64,000 bases of DNA, from assembly GCA_041582875.1 (NCBI GenBank), contig JBFHGX010000002.1:1-64000 (forward strand), read 5' to 3'. The position numbers and the translations under genes were made by a program. Below the pieces are notes generated by a model. That model saw nothing but the letters and a program-made list of their open reading frames with translations. It was not told the origin of the DNA and did not search any database. This document shows, piece by piece, positions 1 through 8,752 of this stretch. The stretch is from UBA6244 sp041582875 (GTDB taxonomy: Bacteria; Bacteroidota; Bacteroidia; Bacteroidales; F082). Every line of letters starts with the position of its first letter. The first letter of the stretch is position 1.

Positions 1-770
1 ACCTTAGTCACTCCAGCACGTTTAAGCCACGTAATTCCATTCTCTTTTAAAAAGGACTCACCAAAAATCTTTGTGGAAGTAATATACCCCCCTCTTTTAA
101 CATAGGCACCACCCATTCCAAAATCACCTATTTCGTACTCATTGGTAATCCATTTGATATCAGCCAGATGCTCTAATCTACGTTTTCTGATTTCAAAGGC
201 CACATTCATGATGTACTCAAATGCCGCTCCCTGACAAGTAGCTGCAGGATGCCCAGTCCCGATAAGGAATTTTTGGCGTTCTCCTTTTTCCATCTTTTTA
301 AAAGACTCTTGCAGTTTTTCCCAAGCCTCATGGGCATGATCATATGAGCATACCGAAACCGTATGTTTTCCGGGACCGAGTCCTTCGGTAGCTTCAAACT
401 TGAGTTTGGGACCAGTAGCATTGATCAGGAAATCATAGTCCACCTTTTCAACAGTACCCACTTTGTTTTGACCGGTATATTCGATGGTTACAAATCCTTT
501 TTCCAATTCACTATCTCCCTCAGGGTGAAACGAAACCGCTTTAGCCTGTTTGTACACAATTCCAGCCTTTTTGTACCGTTTATCCAAGGGAAATCGCACC
601 TGATCAACCGTCATTTTACCAACACCCACCCATATATTTGAGGGAATCCAATGATAGTAAGCATTGGGGGTAACGACAACAACTTCGTGCTTCTTCCCTA
701 GTTTTTTCTTAAGTAATGCCGAGGCTGTATGTCCGGCGATACCTGCTCCCAAGACCACAATTTTAGCCAT
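1..770 (-). CDS. Sulfide:quinone oxidoreductase-like FAD flavoprotein (C-terminus cut by window edge)
   Basis: About 256 N-terminal residues are present; the rest lies left of the window. The protein opens MAKIVVLGAGIAGHTAS, a dinucleotide-binding GxGxxG motif for FAD. Around residue 165-180 it has GTGHPAATCQGAAFEY, the Cys-containing segment typical of sulfide:quinone oxidoreductase-like proteins. Family knowledge: SQR oxidises sulfide to sulfane sulfur or polysulfide and passes electrons to quinone at the inner membrane. That fits the sulfur island 30 kb away, but this gene is not in that cluster. It could instead be another NAD(P)/FAD disulfide oxidoreductase, because the downstream redox Cys cannot be seen. 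A TAACTTTG promoter element (799-806, minus) precedes the ATG at 770. Confidence 0.7.
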   Translation of the reverse strand, partial: MAKIVVLGAGIAGHTASALLKKKLGKKHEVVVVTPNAYYHWIPSNIWVGVGKMTVDQVRFPLDKRYKKAGIVYKQAKAVSFHPEGDSELEKGFVTIEYTGQNKVGTVEKVDYDFLINATGPKLKFEATEGLGPGKHTVSVCSYDHAHEAWEKLQESFKKMEKGERQKFLIGTGHPAATCQGAAFEYIMNVAFEIRKRRLEHLADIKWITNEYEIGDFGMGGAYVKRGGYITSTKIFGESFLKENGITWLKRAGVTK

Positions 771-798
771 ATGAATTAATTTAGTTTGATGATGACAC

Positions 799-806
799 CA
801 AAGTTA
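799..806 (-). promoter_or_regulatory. Bacteroidota -7 promoter element for the SQR-like gene
   Basis: Minus-strand TAACTTTG matches TAnnTTTG and lies about 30 bases upstream of the ATG at 770. The -33 element is not clear. Confidence 0.5.
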
Positions 807-909
807 TTAAAAATATCATTATTTGAGTAGCCCAATACCTAAATAAAATAATTGATTCCAGAAAAAACCAAGTCAGTAAAAGGTGTCACCATCCTAACAA
901 GATTATTAC

Positions 910-917
910 TACATTTG
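910..917 (+). promoter_or_regulatory. Bacteroidota -7 promoter element for pssA
   Basis: TACATTTG matches TAnnTTTG, 18 bases before the ATG at 936. Confidence 0.55.
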
Positions 918-935
918 ATTGTTTAAAACCATACC

Positions 936-1682
936 ATGAGTATCAAGAATCACATCCCCAATACCATTACACTTTTTAACTTGTTATCAGGTGTTTTGTC
1001 GATTTATTGTGCCATGACCGGCCAACTCGATATGGCGGGCTGGCTCATTTTTGTCGCTGCTATTTTTGATTTTCTGGATGGGTTTGCCGCAAGAATGCTA
1101 CATGCCAAATCTGAAATTGGCGAACAACTTGATTCACTTGCCGATGTGGTTTCATTTGGAGTAGCTCCCGGATTTATCTTATTTCAGATGATCAACATGA
1201 GTCATGGACAGCCCCTGCATACCACAGATAACTTCACCGCAATGCCATTTCTGGCTTTCATCGTCCCGGCTTTTGGAGCATTACGTCTGGCCAAATTTAA
1301 TGTCCAGGGCACACACAGCAGTAATTTCAAAGGATTACCCATTCCGGCATCAGGCATATTTATTGCCTCACTGCCATTGATCAGGTCGTATTTGTACGAA
1401 TTGCGCGATGATTCGTATACCGGTTTATTTTATATGATGATAACCAACACCTATTTCTTATTGGGATCGGGCATCATTATGTCTTTTTTGATGGTTTCAA
1501 CTTTTCCGATGTTTGGAATCAAATTTGAAAACTTCAGCATAAAGGACAATTTAATCAAGTATTTTTTCCTGGGAGTTTCACTTATACTGATTATATCCTT
1601 ACAAGTAGTCGCTATTCCTTTCATCATTATGCTATACCTGTTTTTATCACTTATTTTATACTTAACCGAATTACAAGGATAA
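936..1682 (+). CDS. pssA: CDP-diacylglycerol--serine O-phosphatidyltransferase
   Basis: Integral membrane enzyme of phosphatidylserine synthesis, the precursor of phosphatidylethanolamine. It carries the CDP-alcohol phosphotransferase signature DG-x2-AR-x8-G-x3-D-x3-D around residues 48-70 (FLDGFAARML...GEQLDSLAD), giving the metal-binding aspartates. About seven hydrophobic segments follow, and 248 residues is normal for the family. It is monocistronic in appearance: its own TACATTTG element lies upstream and about 185 bases without a gene follow. The phosphatidylserine decarboxylase gene often found beside it is not in this window. Confidence 0.93.
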   Translation: MSIKNHIPNTITLFNLLSGVLSIYCAMTGQLDMAGWLIFVAAIFDFLDGFAARMLHAKSEIGEQLDSLADVVSFGVAPGFILFQMINMSHGQPLHTTDNFTAMPFLAFIVPAFGALRLAKFNVQGTHSSNFKGLPIPASGIFIASLPLIRSYLYELRDDSYTGLFYMMITNTYFLLGSGIIMSFLMVSTFPMFGIKFENFSIKDNLIKYFFLGVSLILIISLQVVAIPFIIMLYLFLSLILYLTELQG

Positions 1683-1817
1683 TTTATCTGCAGCATTAAA
1701 CTATCAATCATTAACAACTAAGCAATTATAAATTCTTATTTTTAAACCGTTTCTGGACAGACTTTAACAGTTATTCCCAGAAAGCAAATTCATTGAGCAG
1801 TATAATAAGGAAACCCC

Positions 1818-1825
1818 TACTTTTG
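1818..1825 (+). promoter_or_regulatory. Bacteroidota -7 promoter element for the GNAT gene
   Basis: TACTTTTG, a TAnnTTTG match, 43 bases before the ATG at 1868. Confidence 0.5.
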
Positions 1826-1867
1826 CGTACTCTTTTCGGATCAGACCAACAACCGAAAAAATAGGCT

Positions 1868-2542
1868 ATGATTGTTAAAAAAGGAAATATTTCATTTAGA
1901 AGACTTACCCTCGACGATATCGAATTGGTACGAAACTGGAGAAATTCGAAACAAGTAAATCAATACATGGAGTTTCGCAATTTTATTACTCCTGAAATGC
2001 AATTAGCTTGGTTTCATTCCATTAACAACAATCAGAACTTGTATTTTATCTTTGAATACAAAGGTGAGAAAATTGGTGTTTTTAACGGAAAAGACATCGA
2101 TTGGGAAAAAGGTACCATGGAAACAGGCATTTTTATCGCCGAAGAAAAATATACCAATACCGAACTCCCACTGCTCGCTGTATTGTCGTTTGGAGAACTG
2201 GGGCTTCGGGTTTTCAGCATGAACAGTTACGCACACATGCTAAAATCGAATAAACGGGCCATTCGTTATAACAAACTGCTGGGATTTGAATTGTGTGAAG
2301 GTCAGGAAAATGCTGAAAATCAATTATACAAATTAAACAGAGAACGTTTTTTTAATCGCACCAAATTACTGCGTCCGGCTTTGTATAAATTAATGGGCGT
2401 TAAGGATACGGTTGTGGTTTTCGACCATGCAGACCACGAAAGTGGGTTTAAAGATTTCCTGATCAGTAAAATTGACGTATCAGTAATTAAGGAAATCAAG
2501 GAAGATCAGGATGAAACTACAGTTTATTTCCATTCTATGTAA
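1868..2542 (+). CDS. GNAT-family N-acetyltransferase (RimJ/PseH-like)
   Basis: Residues about 8-150 read as a GNAT fold of the RimJ/PseH type: an N-terminal ISFRRLTLDDIELVRNWRNS segment, a WF-H motif, and ANKRAIRYNKLLGF-like acetyl-CoA-site residues (SNKRAIRYNKLLGF). A C-terminal extension of about 70 residues matches nothing I recognise. Such enzymes acetylate an amino group on a nucleotide-activated amino sugar or a protein. The next gene is a WecE-like sugar aminotransferase, so a 4-amino-sugar nucleotide is a plausible substrate, as WecD acts beside WecE in enterobacteria. The downstream gene has its own promoter element, so the two need not form one operon. Confidence 0.72.
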   Translation: MIVKKGNISFRRLTLDDIELVRNWRNSKQVNQYMEFRNFITPEMQLAWFHSINNNQNLYFIFEYKGEKIGVFNGKDIDWEKGTMETGIFIAEEKYTNTELPLLAVLSFGELGLRVFSMNSYAHMLKSNKRAIRYNKLLGFELCEGQENAENQLYKLNRERFFNRTKLLRPALYKLMGVKDTVVVFDHADHESGFKDFLISKIDVSVIKEIKEDQDETTVYFHSM

Positions 2543-2639
2543 AAGTGTTTTCACATGGTTACTGAATTGATATTAGAAATCGCAATTAAAGCTTAGCACG
2601 CTATACAAATTCCCGTTGTTTCAGCATTCTGTATTTACA

Positions 2640-2647
2640 TATATTTG
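2640..2647 (+). promoter_or_regulatory. Bacteroidota -7 promoter element for wecE
   Basis: TATATTTG matches TAnnTTTG exactly; a TTG-containing -33-like element lies at 2616-2618. Because the element sits here, an upstream TTG codon at 2645 cannot be the translation start; this decides the ATG at 2672. Confidence 0.6.
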
Positions 2648-2671
2648 CCCAGCGAATTGCGACCAACGACT

Positions 2672-3811
2672 ATGAAAATACCTTTCAACAAACCCTATTG
2701 TCAGGGTGACGAACTTAAATACATCAAGTCGGCCATGGATTTTGGCCACATTTCGGGTAATGGTGTGTACACACAAAAAGCCCAGCAATTTTTTGAAGAA
2801 AGGTATGGTTATGCAAAAACTTTTATGACCACCTCGTGTACCCATGCTTTCGAAATGGCCGCTATACTGATGAATCTACAACCCGGGGACGAGGTGATCA
2901 TGCCCTCTTACACATTTGTTTCCACCACCAACCCATTCATTCTGAGGGGGGCTCGTTTGGTTTTTGCCGACACCCTACCCCACCAACCAAACATTGATCT
3001 GGACGCAGCCGAAAAACTCATCACAAAAAAAACAAAAGTGCTTGTCGTGATGCACTATGGTGGTGTAGCTGTTGATATGGATAAAGCCATGGCACTGGCC
3101 AAAAAACACAACCTGATTCTCTTCGAAGATGTAGCGCATGCCATTGAGTCTTTCTATAAAGGAAAACCATTGGGTAGTTTTGGCCATTTTGCAGCTTTTT
3201 CGTTTCACGAAACAAAAAACATTAGCTGTGGCGAAGGGGGGTTGTTGGTGATAAACGACGAAAAGTATATCGCAAGAGCTGAAATTGTTTGGGAAAAAGG
3301 AACCAACAGAAGTGCCTTTTCAAGGGGTGAAGTAGCCAAATACGAATGGGTAGATGTGGGAGCATCCTTTGTCCCTTCGGAAATTATTGCTGCCGTGTTA
3401 TACGCTCAGCTCAACCACATCGATGACATTCAACAAAAACGTATTTCACTCTGGAACAGATACTTAAAAAACCTTACTCCGTTGGCCGAAAAGGGATATA
3501 TCACCCTCGACAATCTTCCGGAATACGCAACCAACAACGGGCATCTGTTCTATTTTTTGGTTGACAACCAACAACTTCGAAACAAACTACTGGAATATTT
3601 GAATCAGCATTTTGTGCATGCGGTTTTTCATTATTTACCTTTACACAAGAGTCCGTTTTACGCCAATCAACACGATGGCCGCGAATTACCTCACACGCAA
3701 AAGTACACCGATCATCTGATCAGACTTCCTTTGTTTTACGAACTTACGCTTGAAGCTGTGGATTATATCAGTGACAAGGTGGCTAGCTTTTTTGAAGAAA
3801 ACCCAAAATAG
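2672..3811 (+). CDS. wecE: dTDP-4-amino-4,6-dideoxygalactose transaminase (WecE/RffA-like)
   Basis: PLP-dependent DegT/DnrJ/EryC1/StrS aminotransferase that converts a dTDP-4-keto-6-deoxyhexose to the 4-amino sugar for surface polysaccharide. The sequence follows E. coli WecE closely: PFNKPYCQGDELKYI at the start, the PGDEVIMPSYTFVSTTN substrate segment near residue 75-90, FEDVAHAIES with the PLP-contacting Asp, and SFHETKN with the Schiff-base Lys near residue 180. The 379-residue length is normal. It ends directly against the convergent nadD gene. No other sugar-nucleotide or O-antigen genes are close, so its pathway partners must be elsewhere, apart perhaps from the GNAT upstream. Confidence 0.88.
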   Translation: MKIPFNKPYCQGDELKYIKSAMDFGHISGNGVYTQKAQQFFEERYGYAKTFMTTSCTHAFEMAAILMNLQPGDEVIMPSYTFVSTTNPFILRGARLVFADTLPHQPNIDLDAAEKLITKKTKVLVVMHYGGVAVDMDKAMALAKKHNLILFEDVAHAIESFYKGKPLGSFGHFAAFSFHETKNISCGEGGLLVINDEKYIARAEIVWEKGTNRSAFSRGEVAKYEWVDVGASFVPSEIIAAVLYAQLNHIDDIQQKRISLWNRYLKNLTPLAEKGYITLDNLPEYATNNGHLFYFLVDNQQLRNKLLEYLNQHFVHAVFHYLPLHKSPFYANQHDGRELPHTQKYTDHLIRLPLFYELTLEAVDYISDKVASFFEENPK

Positions 3812-4396
3812 CTATTTTTCGTAAAAGTGCATTTCTAAAATGTACTGATAAACTTCAGCGGGCATCCAAAAACTCATGTCTTTTTTCATGCGGATACCTT
3901 TGCGGATAAAGCTGGACGAAATTTCCATTTGGGGCGCATCCCATAAGGTTATGACCTCACTATTTTCATGATTTCCCAATCCACATCCCGGCCGAGGATA
4001 AACATAAAAGTGATATTGATTTAATAACTCCTGGTAGTTTTTCCATTTATGAAAGTGCTCAAAAATATCCGTACCACTGATTAAAACAAATTCCCTTTCG
4101 GGATATTTTTCATGAATATAAGTGAGCGTATCAATGGTGTACGAAGGAATGGGCATTTTAAATTCAATATCACTAACCCCAAGCTTTGGATGGTCTTCAA
4201 CTGCTATACGAACCAAGGCCAACCGGTGATAATCGGCAAGCAACGACTTTTTATCCTTTAAAGGGTTTTGAGGTGATACCACAAACCAAACTTCATCCAA
4301 ATCAGTAAATTCGGCCATATAGTTGGCCAGCACAAGATGGCCAATATGAATGGGATTAAACGATCCGAATAACAATCCGGTTTTTTTTGATGCCAT
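3812..4396 (-). CDS. nadD: Nicotinate-nucleotide adenylyltransferase
   Basis: Makes deamido-NAD from nicotinate mononucleotide and ATP in NAD synthesis. The nucleotidyltransferase motif GLLFGSFNPIHIGHL at the N-terminus supplies the HxGH signature. ISGTDIFEHFHKW and SSSFIRKGI (SSTxxR-like) occur further on. The ATG at 4396 gives 194 residues beginning MASKKTGLLFG; longer upstream starts would overlap the zinc-ribbon gene and add unrelated residues. Last gene of the minus-strand run yicC-gmk-MDR-zinc ribbon-nadD. Confidence 0.92.
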   Translation of the reverse strand: MASKKTGLLFGSFNPIHIGHLVLANYMAEFTDLDEVWFVVSPQNPLKDKKSLLADYHRLALVRIAVEDHPKLGVSDIEFKMPIPSYTIDTLTYIHEKYPEREFVLISGTDIFEHFHKWKNYQELLNQYHFYVYPRPGCGLGNHENSEVITLWDAPQMEISSSFIRKGIRMKKDMSFWMPAEVYQYILEMHFYEK

Positions 4397-4406
4397 CAGT
4401 GTTGCT

Positions 4407-4673
4407 TTATTTGGTTTGCCATCTTTGAAGTTTGGGAATTCCTCGTGCAAAAAGCTTGGCCACAAAACCAGGCATTCCCATTTTTTTCATTTCATTAATC
4501 ACCAAATCTTTCATTTCGGGCATGGTGATCTTGGGTTGGGTAAATTGGCCATCAGCATAGCAATAGCTGCAGTATATCAAACTTTTTGAACCATCCTTTT
4601 CTGATCCTCCGCCTTGCGGATCCTTATTCAAGGGCATGCCGCAACTTTGACAAAATTTATTTTTCTTTGGCAT
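4407..4673 (-). CDS. Small zinc-ribbon protein (Zn_ribbon_2-like)
   Basis: An 88-residue protein with KFCQSCGMPL near the N-terminus and IYCSYCYADG about 25 residues later. Two CxxC pairs form a probable zinc ribbon of the type annotated as putative zinc ribbon domain. The C-terminal half (EMKDLVINEMKK...RGIPKLQRW) is an amphipathic helical segment. It sits 3 bases downstream of the oxidoreductase gene and 10 bases before nadD, so it is almost certainly co-transcribed. Function unknown. Confidence 0.75.
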   Translation of the reverse strand: MPKKNKFCQSCGMPLNKDPQGGGSEKDGSKSLIYCSYCYADGQFTQPKITMPEMKDLVINEMKKMGMPGFVAKLFARGIPKLQRWQTK

Positions 4674-4676
4674 AAC

Positions 4677-5678
4677 TTAAGGTTTTAGTAAAATTTTTCC
4701 TCCACTCATATTTCCCAGATAGTTTTTAAGTCCGGAAACAATTTTATCAAGCGGCACAGTCTCTTGTATTTGGGTTTTCCAAATCCCTTGGATAAATTTT
4801 TGCTGTAGCCACTTGGAAATAGCACCAAACTCAATCGAATCTAATTCACCCATCCACGGCGAAAGATTGAATCCGGAAATAATTTTATCTTTAAAAATCA
4901 TATCCATGACATTAATTTCTGACATGGGTTTATTAGACAAGCCTCCATAAACCACCAATTCCGAGTCTTTGGGCATGGCATTAAACAACAATCCCGATTG
5001 CAGTCCCCCAACAGCATCAAAAGCAACGGTGGCATTCAGTTGTTGGGCCAACTCTGACAATCTATCTGCAAAACCTTCTTCAGTCTCATCTAAAACATGG
5101 GTTGCCCCATCAGCTTGTAAAAGCTTTACTGTTTCTGCCTTTCTAACCACATTAATCACATTCACTTGAAGTTCTTCAGCCAGATTACGAATAAAAGCAG
5201 GAACTTGACCTCCGGCGGCATTCACAATAATTGCCTGACATTCCCTTTGTTTAGCAATCTGGAACAATCCAAATGCAGTAAAAGGATTGATGGCAAAACA
5301 TGCCGCCTGATCCATATCCATGTCATCTTGCAACAAAATCAAGTTGTCCTGTTTTACAATCAGGTACTCATTCCAGGTTCCAGGACGATCATCCTGAACA
5401 AAAAAACTAACCTTTTGTCCCTTAAGGTGCTCAAGTTCAACCGAAGCTTGTTCAATAATTCCCGAGCCTTCAAATCCGGGAACAGTGGGCACTGTTTTTA
5501 CCACATTATAGCTCCCCTGAATAAAGGCAATATCCGAAGGGTTGGCAGGAGCGGCATGAACACGAACCAAAACCTCACCTGATTTGGGTATTGGCATTTC
5601 TCTTTCTTCCACCCTCAAACTCAATATTGCCCGCAGCACATTGCGATTGTATTGAGGAAGCACCACTGATTTTATCAT
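4677..5678 (-). CDS. Zinc-independent MDR-family oxidoreductase (quinone oxidoreductase-like)
   Basis: Medium-chain dehydrogenase/reductase of about 333 residues. The N-terminal GroES-like domain includes PKSGEVLVRVHAAPANPSDIAF and VPGFEGSGII. The Rossmann part includes IIVNAAGGQVPAFIRNLA, with an AAGGQVP cofactor loop like the NADPH:quinone reductase and trans-2-enoyl-CoA reductase branches. No structural or catalytic zinc cysteines are apparent. I chose the ATG at 5678 (MIKSVVLPQYN); a GTG at 5687 would add three residues. Substrate unknown. Gene order suggests co-transcription with gmk, not a shared pathway. Confidence 0.78.
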   Translation of the reverse strand: MIKSVVLPQYNRNVLRAILSLRVEEREMPIPKSGEVLVRVHAAPANPSDIAFIQGSYNVVKTVPTVPGFEGSGIIEQASVELEHLKGQKVSFFVQDDRPGTWNEYLIVKQDNLILLQDDMDMDQAACFAINPFTAFGLFQIAKQRECQAIIVNAAGGQVPAFIRNLAEELQVNVINVVRKAETVKLLQADGATHVLDETEEGFADRLSELAQQLNATVAFDAVGGLQSGLLFNAMPKDSELVVYGGLSNKPMSEINVMDMIFKDKIISGFNLSPWMGELDSIEFGAISKWLQQKFIQGIWKTQIQETVPLDKIVSGLKNYLGNMSGGKILLKP

Positions 5679-5695
5679 TTTAACCACTTTAATAA

Positions 5696-6265
5696 CTATT
5701 CAGCAATAAATTCATTGACCAAAGAAACAACATCGCTAACTGCCTTTTCCAGTTGATCGTTAACAACAACCACGTCAAAATGATCGGCATAAGTCAATTC
5801 GAATTCAGCTTTTTCTACCCGAATATCAATATCCTCTTTGCTATCGGTTCCGCGCAATTCAAGTCTGGTACGAAGCTCTTCTACCGAAGGAGGTTGAACG
5901 AAAACCGATAATGCATCCATTCCATAAATGGCTTTTATATTCATGCCACCCATCACATCTACATCGAACAAAACATGTGTTCCGGCATTGCGCATGCGCT
6001 CTACCTCGGAAGCTAAAGTTCCATACAAACGATCCTTATACACTTCCTCCCACTCAACAAAAGCATGCTGTTCTATCTTCTTTCTAAAATCGTCAACCGA
6101 TAAAAAATAGTAGTCTCTACCATGAACTTCTCCTTCTCGGGGAAGCCGGCTGCAGGCTGAAACTGAAAAAGCCAGATTTGGCACCTGCTTCATTAGCTCT
6201 TTTACGATTGTTGTTTTTCCTGATCCAGAAGGAGCAGAAAAAATAATCAATTTTCCTTTTTTCAT
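5696..6265 (-). CDS. gmk: Guanylate kinase
   Basis: Phosphorylates GMP to GDP. The Walker A loop is FSAPSGSGKTTIV at residues about 9-21; the GMP-binding SRLPREGEVHGRDYYF segment follows at about 40-56. The family-typical GTLASEVERM and DVDVMGGMNIK are present. 189 residues is normal length. Preceded 13 bases upstream by yicC, an association common in bacteria. Confidence 0.96.
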   Translation of the reverse strand: MKKGKLIIFSAPSGSGKTTIVKELMKQVPNLAFSVSACSRLPREGEVHGRDYYFLSVDDFRKKIEQHAFVEWEEVYKDRLYGTLASEVERMRNAGTHVLFDVDVMGGMNIKAIYGMDALSVFVQPPSVEELRTRLELRGTDSKEDIDIRVEKAEFELTYADHFDVVVVNDQLEKAVSDVVSLVNEFIAE

Positions 6266-6278
6266 GACTGTAGGAAGA

Positions 6279-7154
6279 TTATAAAATATTAAACAACTGC
6301 TCCTTTATTTTCTCCAACTCGTCTTTCATCAACACCACAATACGCTGAAGACCTGAGTCGTTGGCTTTTGATCCTAACGTATTTATTTCACGTCCAATTT
6401 CCTGTCCGATGAAACCAAGCTTTTTACCAGATGAAACCTGCAAGTCGAGTGTTTCTATAAAATAATCGCAGTTATTTTTCAATCGGACTTTCTCCTCTGT
6501 TATATCAAGTTTCTCGATGTAATAGATCATTTCCTGCTCAAATCGGTTTTTATCGGCTTGTACATCAGAAACTTGCTTATTCAGAGCGCCTAAAATACGC
6601 TCACGTATTCTCACCATTCTATCTTGTTCAAAAGGCTCTACCTGAGAAAGCAACTCCTGAATTTGTCCAACTCTATCGATAAACTCCTGCTTCAACAAAG
6701 CTCCTTCCTGAATACGGAACTGATCAACAGAAGCCACAGCCTTTCCAAAGCCCTGATACAAGAGTTTCCACTCATCAGCATCAGCAGTTTCATCATTGGG
6801 CATTAACACATCGGGCATTTTAACAATGATTGATAAAATATCCTGCGGAACACTTTCACGGGTAGCTTCGGATAACTCCTTAATTAGTTGAAAATACTGC
6901 ATAGCTATCGGCATGTTCAGCCGCATAGAACCTCCTGCCGATTTTTCCTCAATACTGAGCGAAACATCTACTTTTCCACGCTCCAAAACTTTTCCAATCA
7001 GATTTCTGATCTCAAGTTCGCGTTCCTTTAAACTGATGGGAATCCGCATGTTTAAATCCAGCGTCTTGCTGTTGAGTGTGCGAATTTCGATGGTGTATTT
7101 CCGGCTGGTGGTTTCAACAACCTGTTTACCATAACCGGTCATGGATTTAATCAT
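6279..7154 (-). CDS. yicC: YicC/YloC-family endoribonuclease
   Basis: Begins MIKSMTGYGKQV, the near-invariant N-terminus of the YicC family, and ends with GFIGQEIGREINTLGSKAND and a Glu/Lys-rich helix, also diagnostic. Members are endoribonucleases or stress-related RNA-processing factors. The 291-residue length is normal. A start at 7178 was rejected because a TATCTTTG promoter element (7176-7183) lies there. First gene of the operon with gmk, the MDR enzyme, the zinc ribbon and nadD. Confidence 0.92.
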   Translation of the reverse strand: MIKSMTGYGKQVVETTSRKYTIEIRTLNSKTLDLNMRIPISLKERELEIRNLIGKVLERGKVDVSLSIEEKSAGGSMRLNMPIAMQYFQLIKELSEATRESVPQDILSIIVKMPDVLMPNDETADADEWKLLYQGFGKAVASVDQFRIQEGALLKQEFIDRVGQIQELLSQVEPFEQDRMVRIRERILGALNKQVSDVQADKNRFEQEMIYYIEKLDITEEKVRLKNNCDYFIETLDLQVSSGKKLGFIGQEIGREINTLGSKANDSGLQRIVVLMKDELEKIKEQLFNIL

Positions 7155-7175
7155 CTTATTGTGATTTGATTGGCG

Positions 7176-7183
7176 CAAAGATA
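7176..7183 (-). promoter_or_regulatory. Bacteroidota -7 promoter element for the yicC-nadD operon
   Basis: Minus-strand TATCTTTG (TAnnTTTG), 22 bases upstream of the ATG at 7154. Confidence 0.6.
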
Positions 7184-7330
7184 GTAAAGATAGGCAGTAG
7201 ATAAAACCTTGCGTGGCGTTCTTACATCACTTGGTCTGATTTGATATTATTTTTCTCCCATCGAAAACAAACAGAGGTCGTCTCGCTCGAATAATTGATA
7301 AATGAACGTAAAAATTCAGGTAGTTTTCGT

Positions 7331-7338
7331 TACATTTG
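7331..7338 (+). promoter_or_regulatory. Bacteroidota -7 promoter element for the TPR protein gene
   Basis: TACATTTG immediately upstream of the ATG at 7343. The transcript would have almost no leader; it argues against the upstream start at 7295. Confidence 0.45.
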
Positions 7339-7342
7339 CGTC

Positions 7343-8752
7343 ATGAGTATAAAACGTCTTCTGGCACTTTTTTTTTCATCGCTGTCCTTATTCGCCTGGA
7401 GTGAATCCATGGAAAATATAGATAGCCTTGAAATTATTCTACCTCAAAAAGAAGGAGTTGACAGAATAAATACGTTGGTCTCATTGTCAGAATCGTACCG
7501 CAACGTTTCCTTTAATGATTGTATAAAATACGGCCAACAAGCCTATAAATTAGCCAAAAATATCAATAATTGCGATCTACAAGCACGTGCACTAAAATCG
7601 ATGGGAAACAGCTGTTATTTTTCCGGCGAATTCGATCTGGCCAGAAATTACTACCGTAACGGTCTTAAAAAATTTACTGATTGTAATAACCTTGAAGGAA
7701 AAGCCGCCTGCCTGAATAATATAGGGCTGATTTTTGAAGAGCTTTCGGATTTTGACTCAGCAGGATATTATTATCAGCAATCGTATAATGTTGAGAAACA
7801 AATAGGTAATAATATAGGAATAGGAGAATCACTTTTGCAATTGGGCAACATCAATTACTATCGTGACGAGCTCCAACAATCGCTTGACAACTATTACCAG
7901 GCCATGCTCATTTTTAAACAAGAAAACGACAGCTTGAGGTTGGCAGGATCATATAATAGCTTGGGCATTGTGTATCGGGAATGGAATCAATACGACAAAG
8001 CGCTCGGCTATTACAAGGAGGCCGTTCCTATATTTGAGAAATTGGGCGATGATCGCAACCTGTCCTTTGTTTTAACTAACTTGGGTGAAGTTTACAATTT
8101 TGAATTGAAAGAATATAAAACAGCCTTCAAGTACTACGAACAATCGCTCGAAATAAAAAAGCGCCTTAATGACAGGATTGGTATAGCATTGCTATACAAT
8201 AATATAGGCACACTTTATGCCAATATGGAAGATACTGAAGAAGCCATTAACTATTTTGAACTAAGCCAAAAGATATATGAAGAATCTGATGGTGAAACAG
8301 GGTTAGTTATGGTATTTTACAATCTGGGGTCGATTTATCTCGATATGCAACAGCACGAAAAAGCCATCGAATATCTGGAGAAAAGCCTTATCAAATCTGA
8401 AGAATACAGCTATACAGAATTTATTAGTCTAAATCAAGAAGCGTTAATGCATTGTTATGCAGCCATGGGTAAATTTAATTTGTACAAAAAATATTTCAGA
8501 CTTTATTCGCTGAGCAAAGACACGCTGATAGACAAGTTATTCCGGCTTCAAAGTCAAGAAACGGAAGTAAAATACCGCATTGAAGAAACCATAGCAGAGG
8601 CCGAATTGCTACAAGTAGCCAATGCCAATAATGAAACTGAACTTAGAAAATACAAGCTTTACCTTGCTGCAATAAGCGCCTTCTTAATACTGGTTATTTT
8701 TACCTATGTTTTGTTCTCAAAATCAAAAAAAAGTAGCCGTGACAATACGTGA
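7343..8752 (+). CDS. Secreted/membrane tetratricopeptide-repeat protein
   Basis: Signal peptide MSIKRLLALFFSSLSLFAWS, then about eight tetratricopeptide repeats with the usual spacing (for example SYNSLGIVYREWNQYDKALGYY, FVLTNLGEVYN, LYNNIGTLYANMED). A short coiled segment follows, then a single membrane helix near residues 445-465, and a short Lys/Ser-rich tail. It looks like the sensor half of Bacteroidota TPR histidine kinases or LuxR-type regulators, but no kinase or HTH domain follows. The stop lies inside the next gene (47-base overlap), suggesting translational coupling to the phospholipase D-like enzyme. Function unknown; probably a periplasmic scaffold. Confidence 0.75.
   Translation: MSIKRLLALFFSSLSLFAWSESMENIDSLEIILPQKEGVDRINTLVSLSESYRNVSFNDCIKYGQQAYKLAKNINNCDLQARALKSMGNSCYFSGEFDLARNYYRNGLKKFTDCNNLEGKAACLNNIGLIFEELSDFDSAGYYYQQSYNVEKQIGNNIGIGESLLQLGNINYYRDELQQSLDNYYQAMLIFKQENDSLRLAGSYNSLGIVYREWNQYDKALGYYKEAVPIFEKLGDDRNLSFVLTNLGEVYNFELKEYKTAFKYYEQSLEIKKRLNDRIGIALLYNNIGTLYANMEDTEEAINYFELSQKIYEESDGETGLVMVFYNLGSIYLDMQQHEKAIEYLEKSLIKSEEYSYTEFISLNQEALMHCYAAMGKFNLYKKYFRLYSLSKDTLIDKLFRLQSQETEVKYRIEETIAEAELLQVANANNETELRKYKLYLAAISAFLILVIFTYVLFSKSKKSSRDNT

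Noticed and set aside
2645..2671. Upstream TTG start for wecE
   Set aside because: The codon lies inside the TATATTTG promoter element, and E. coli WecE homology begins at the ATG at 2672.
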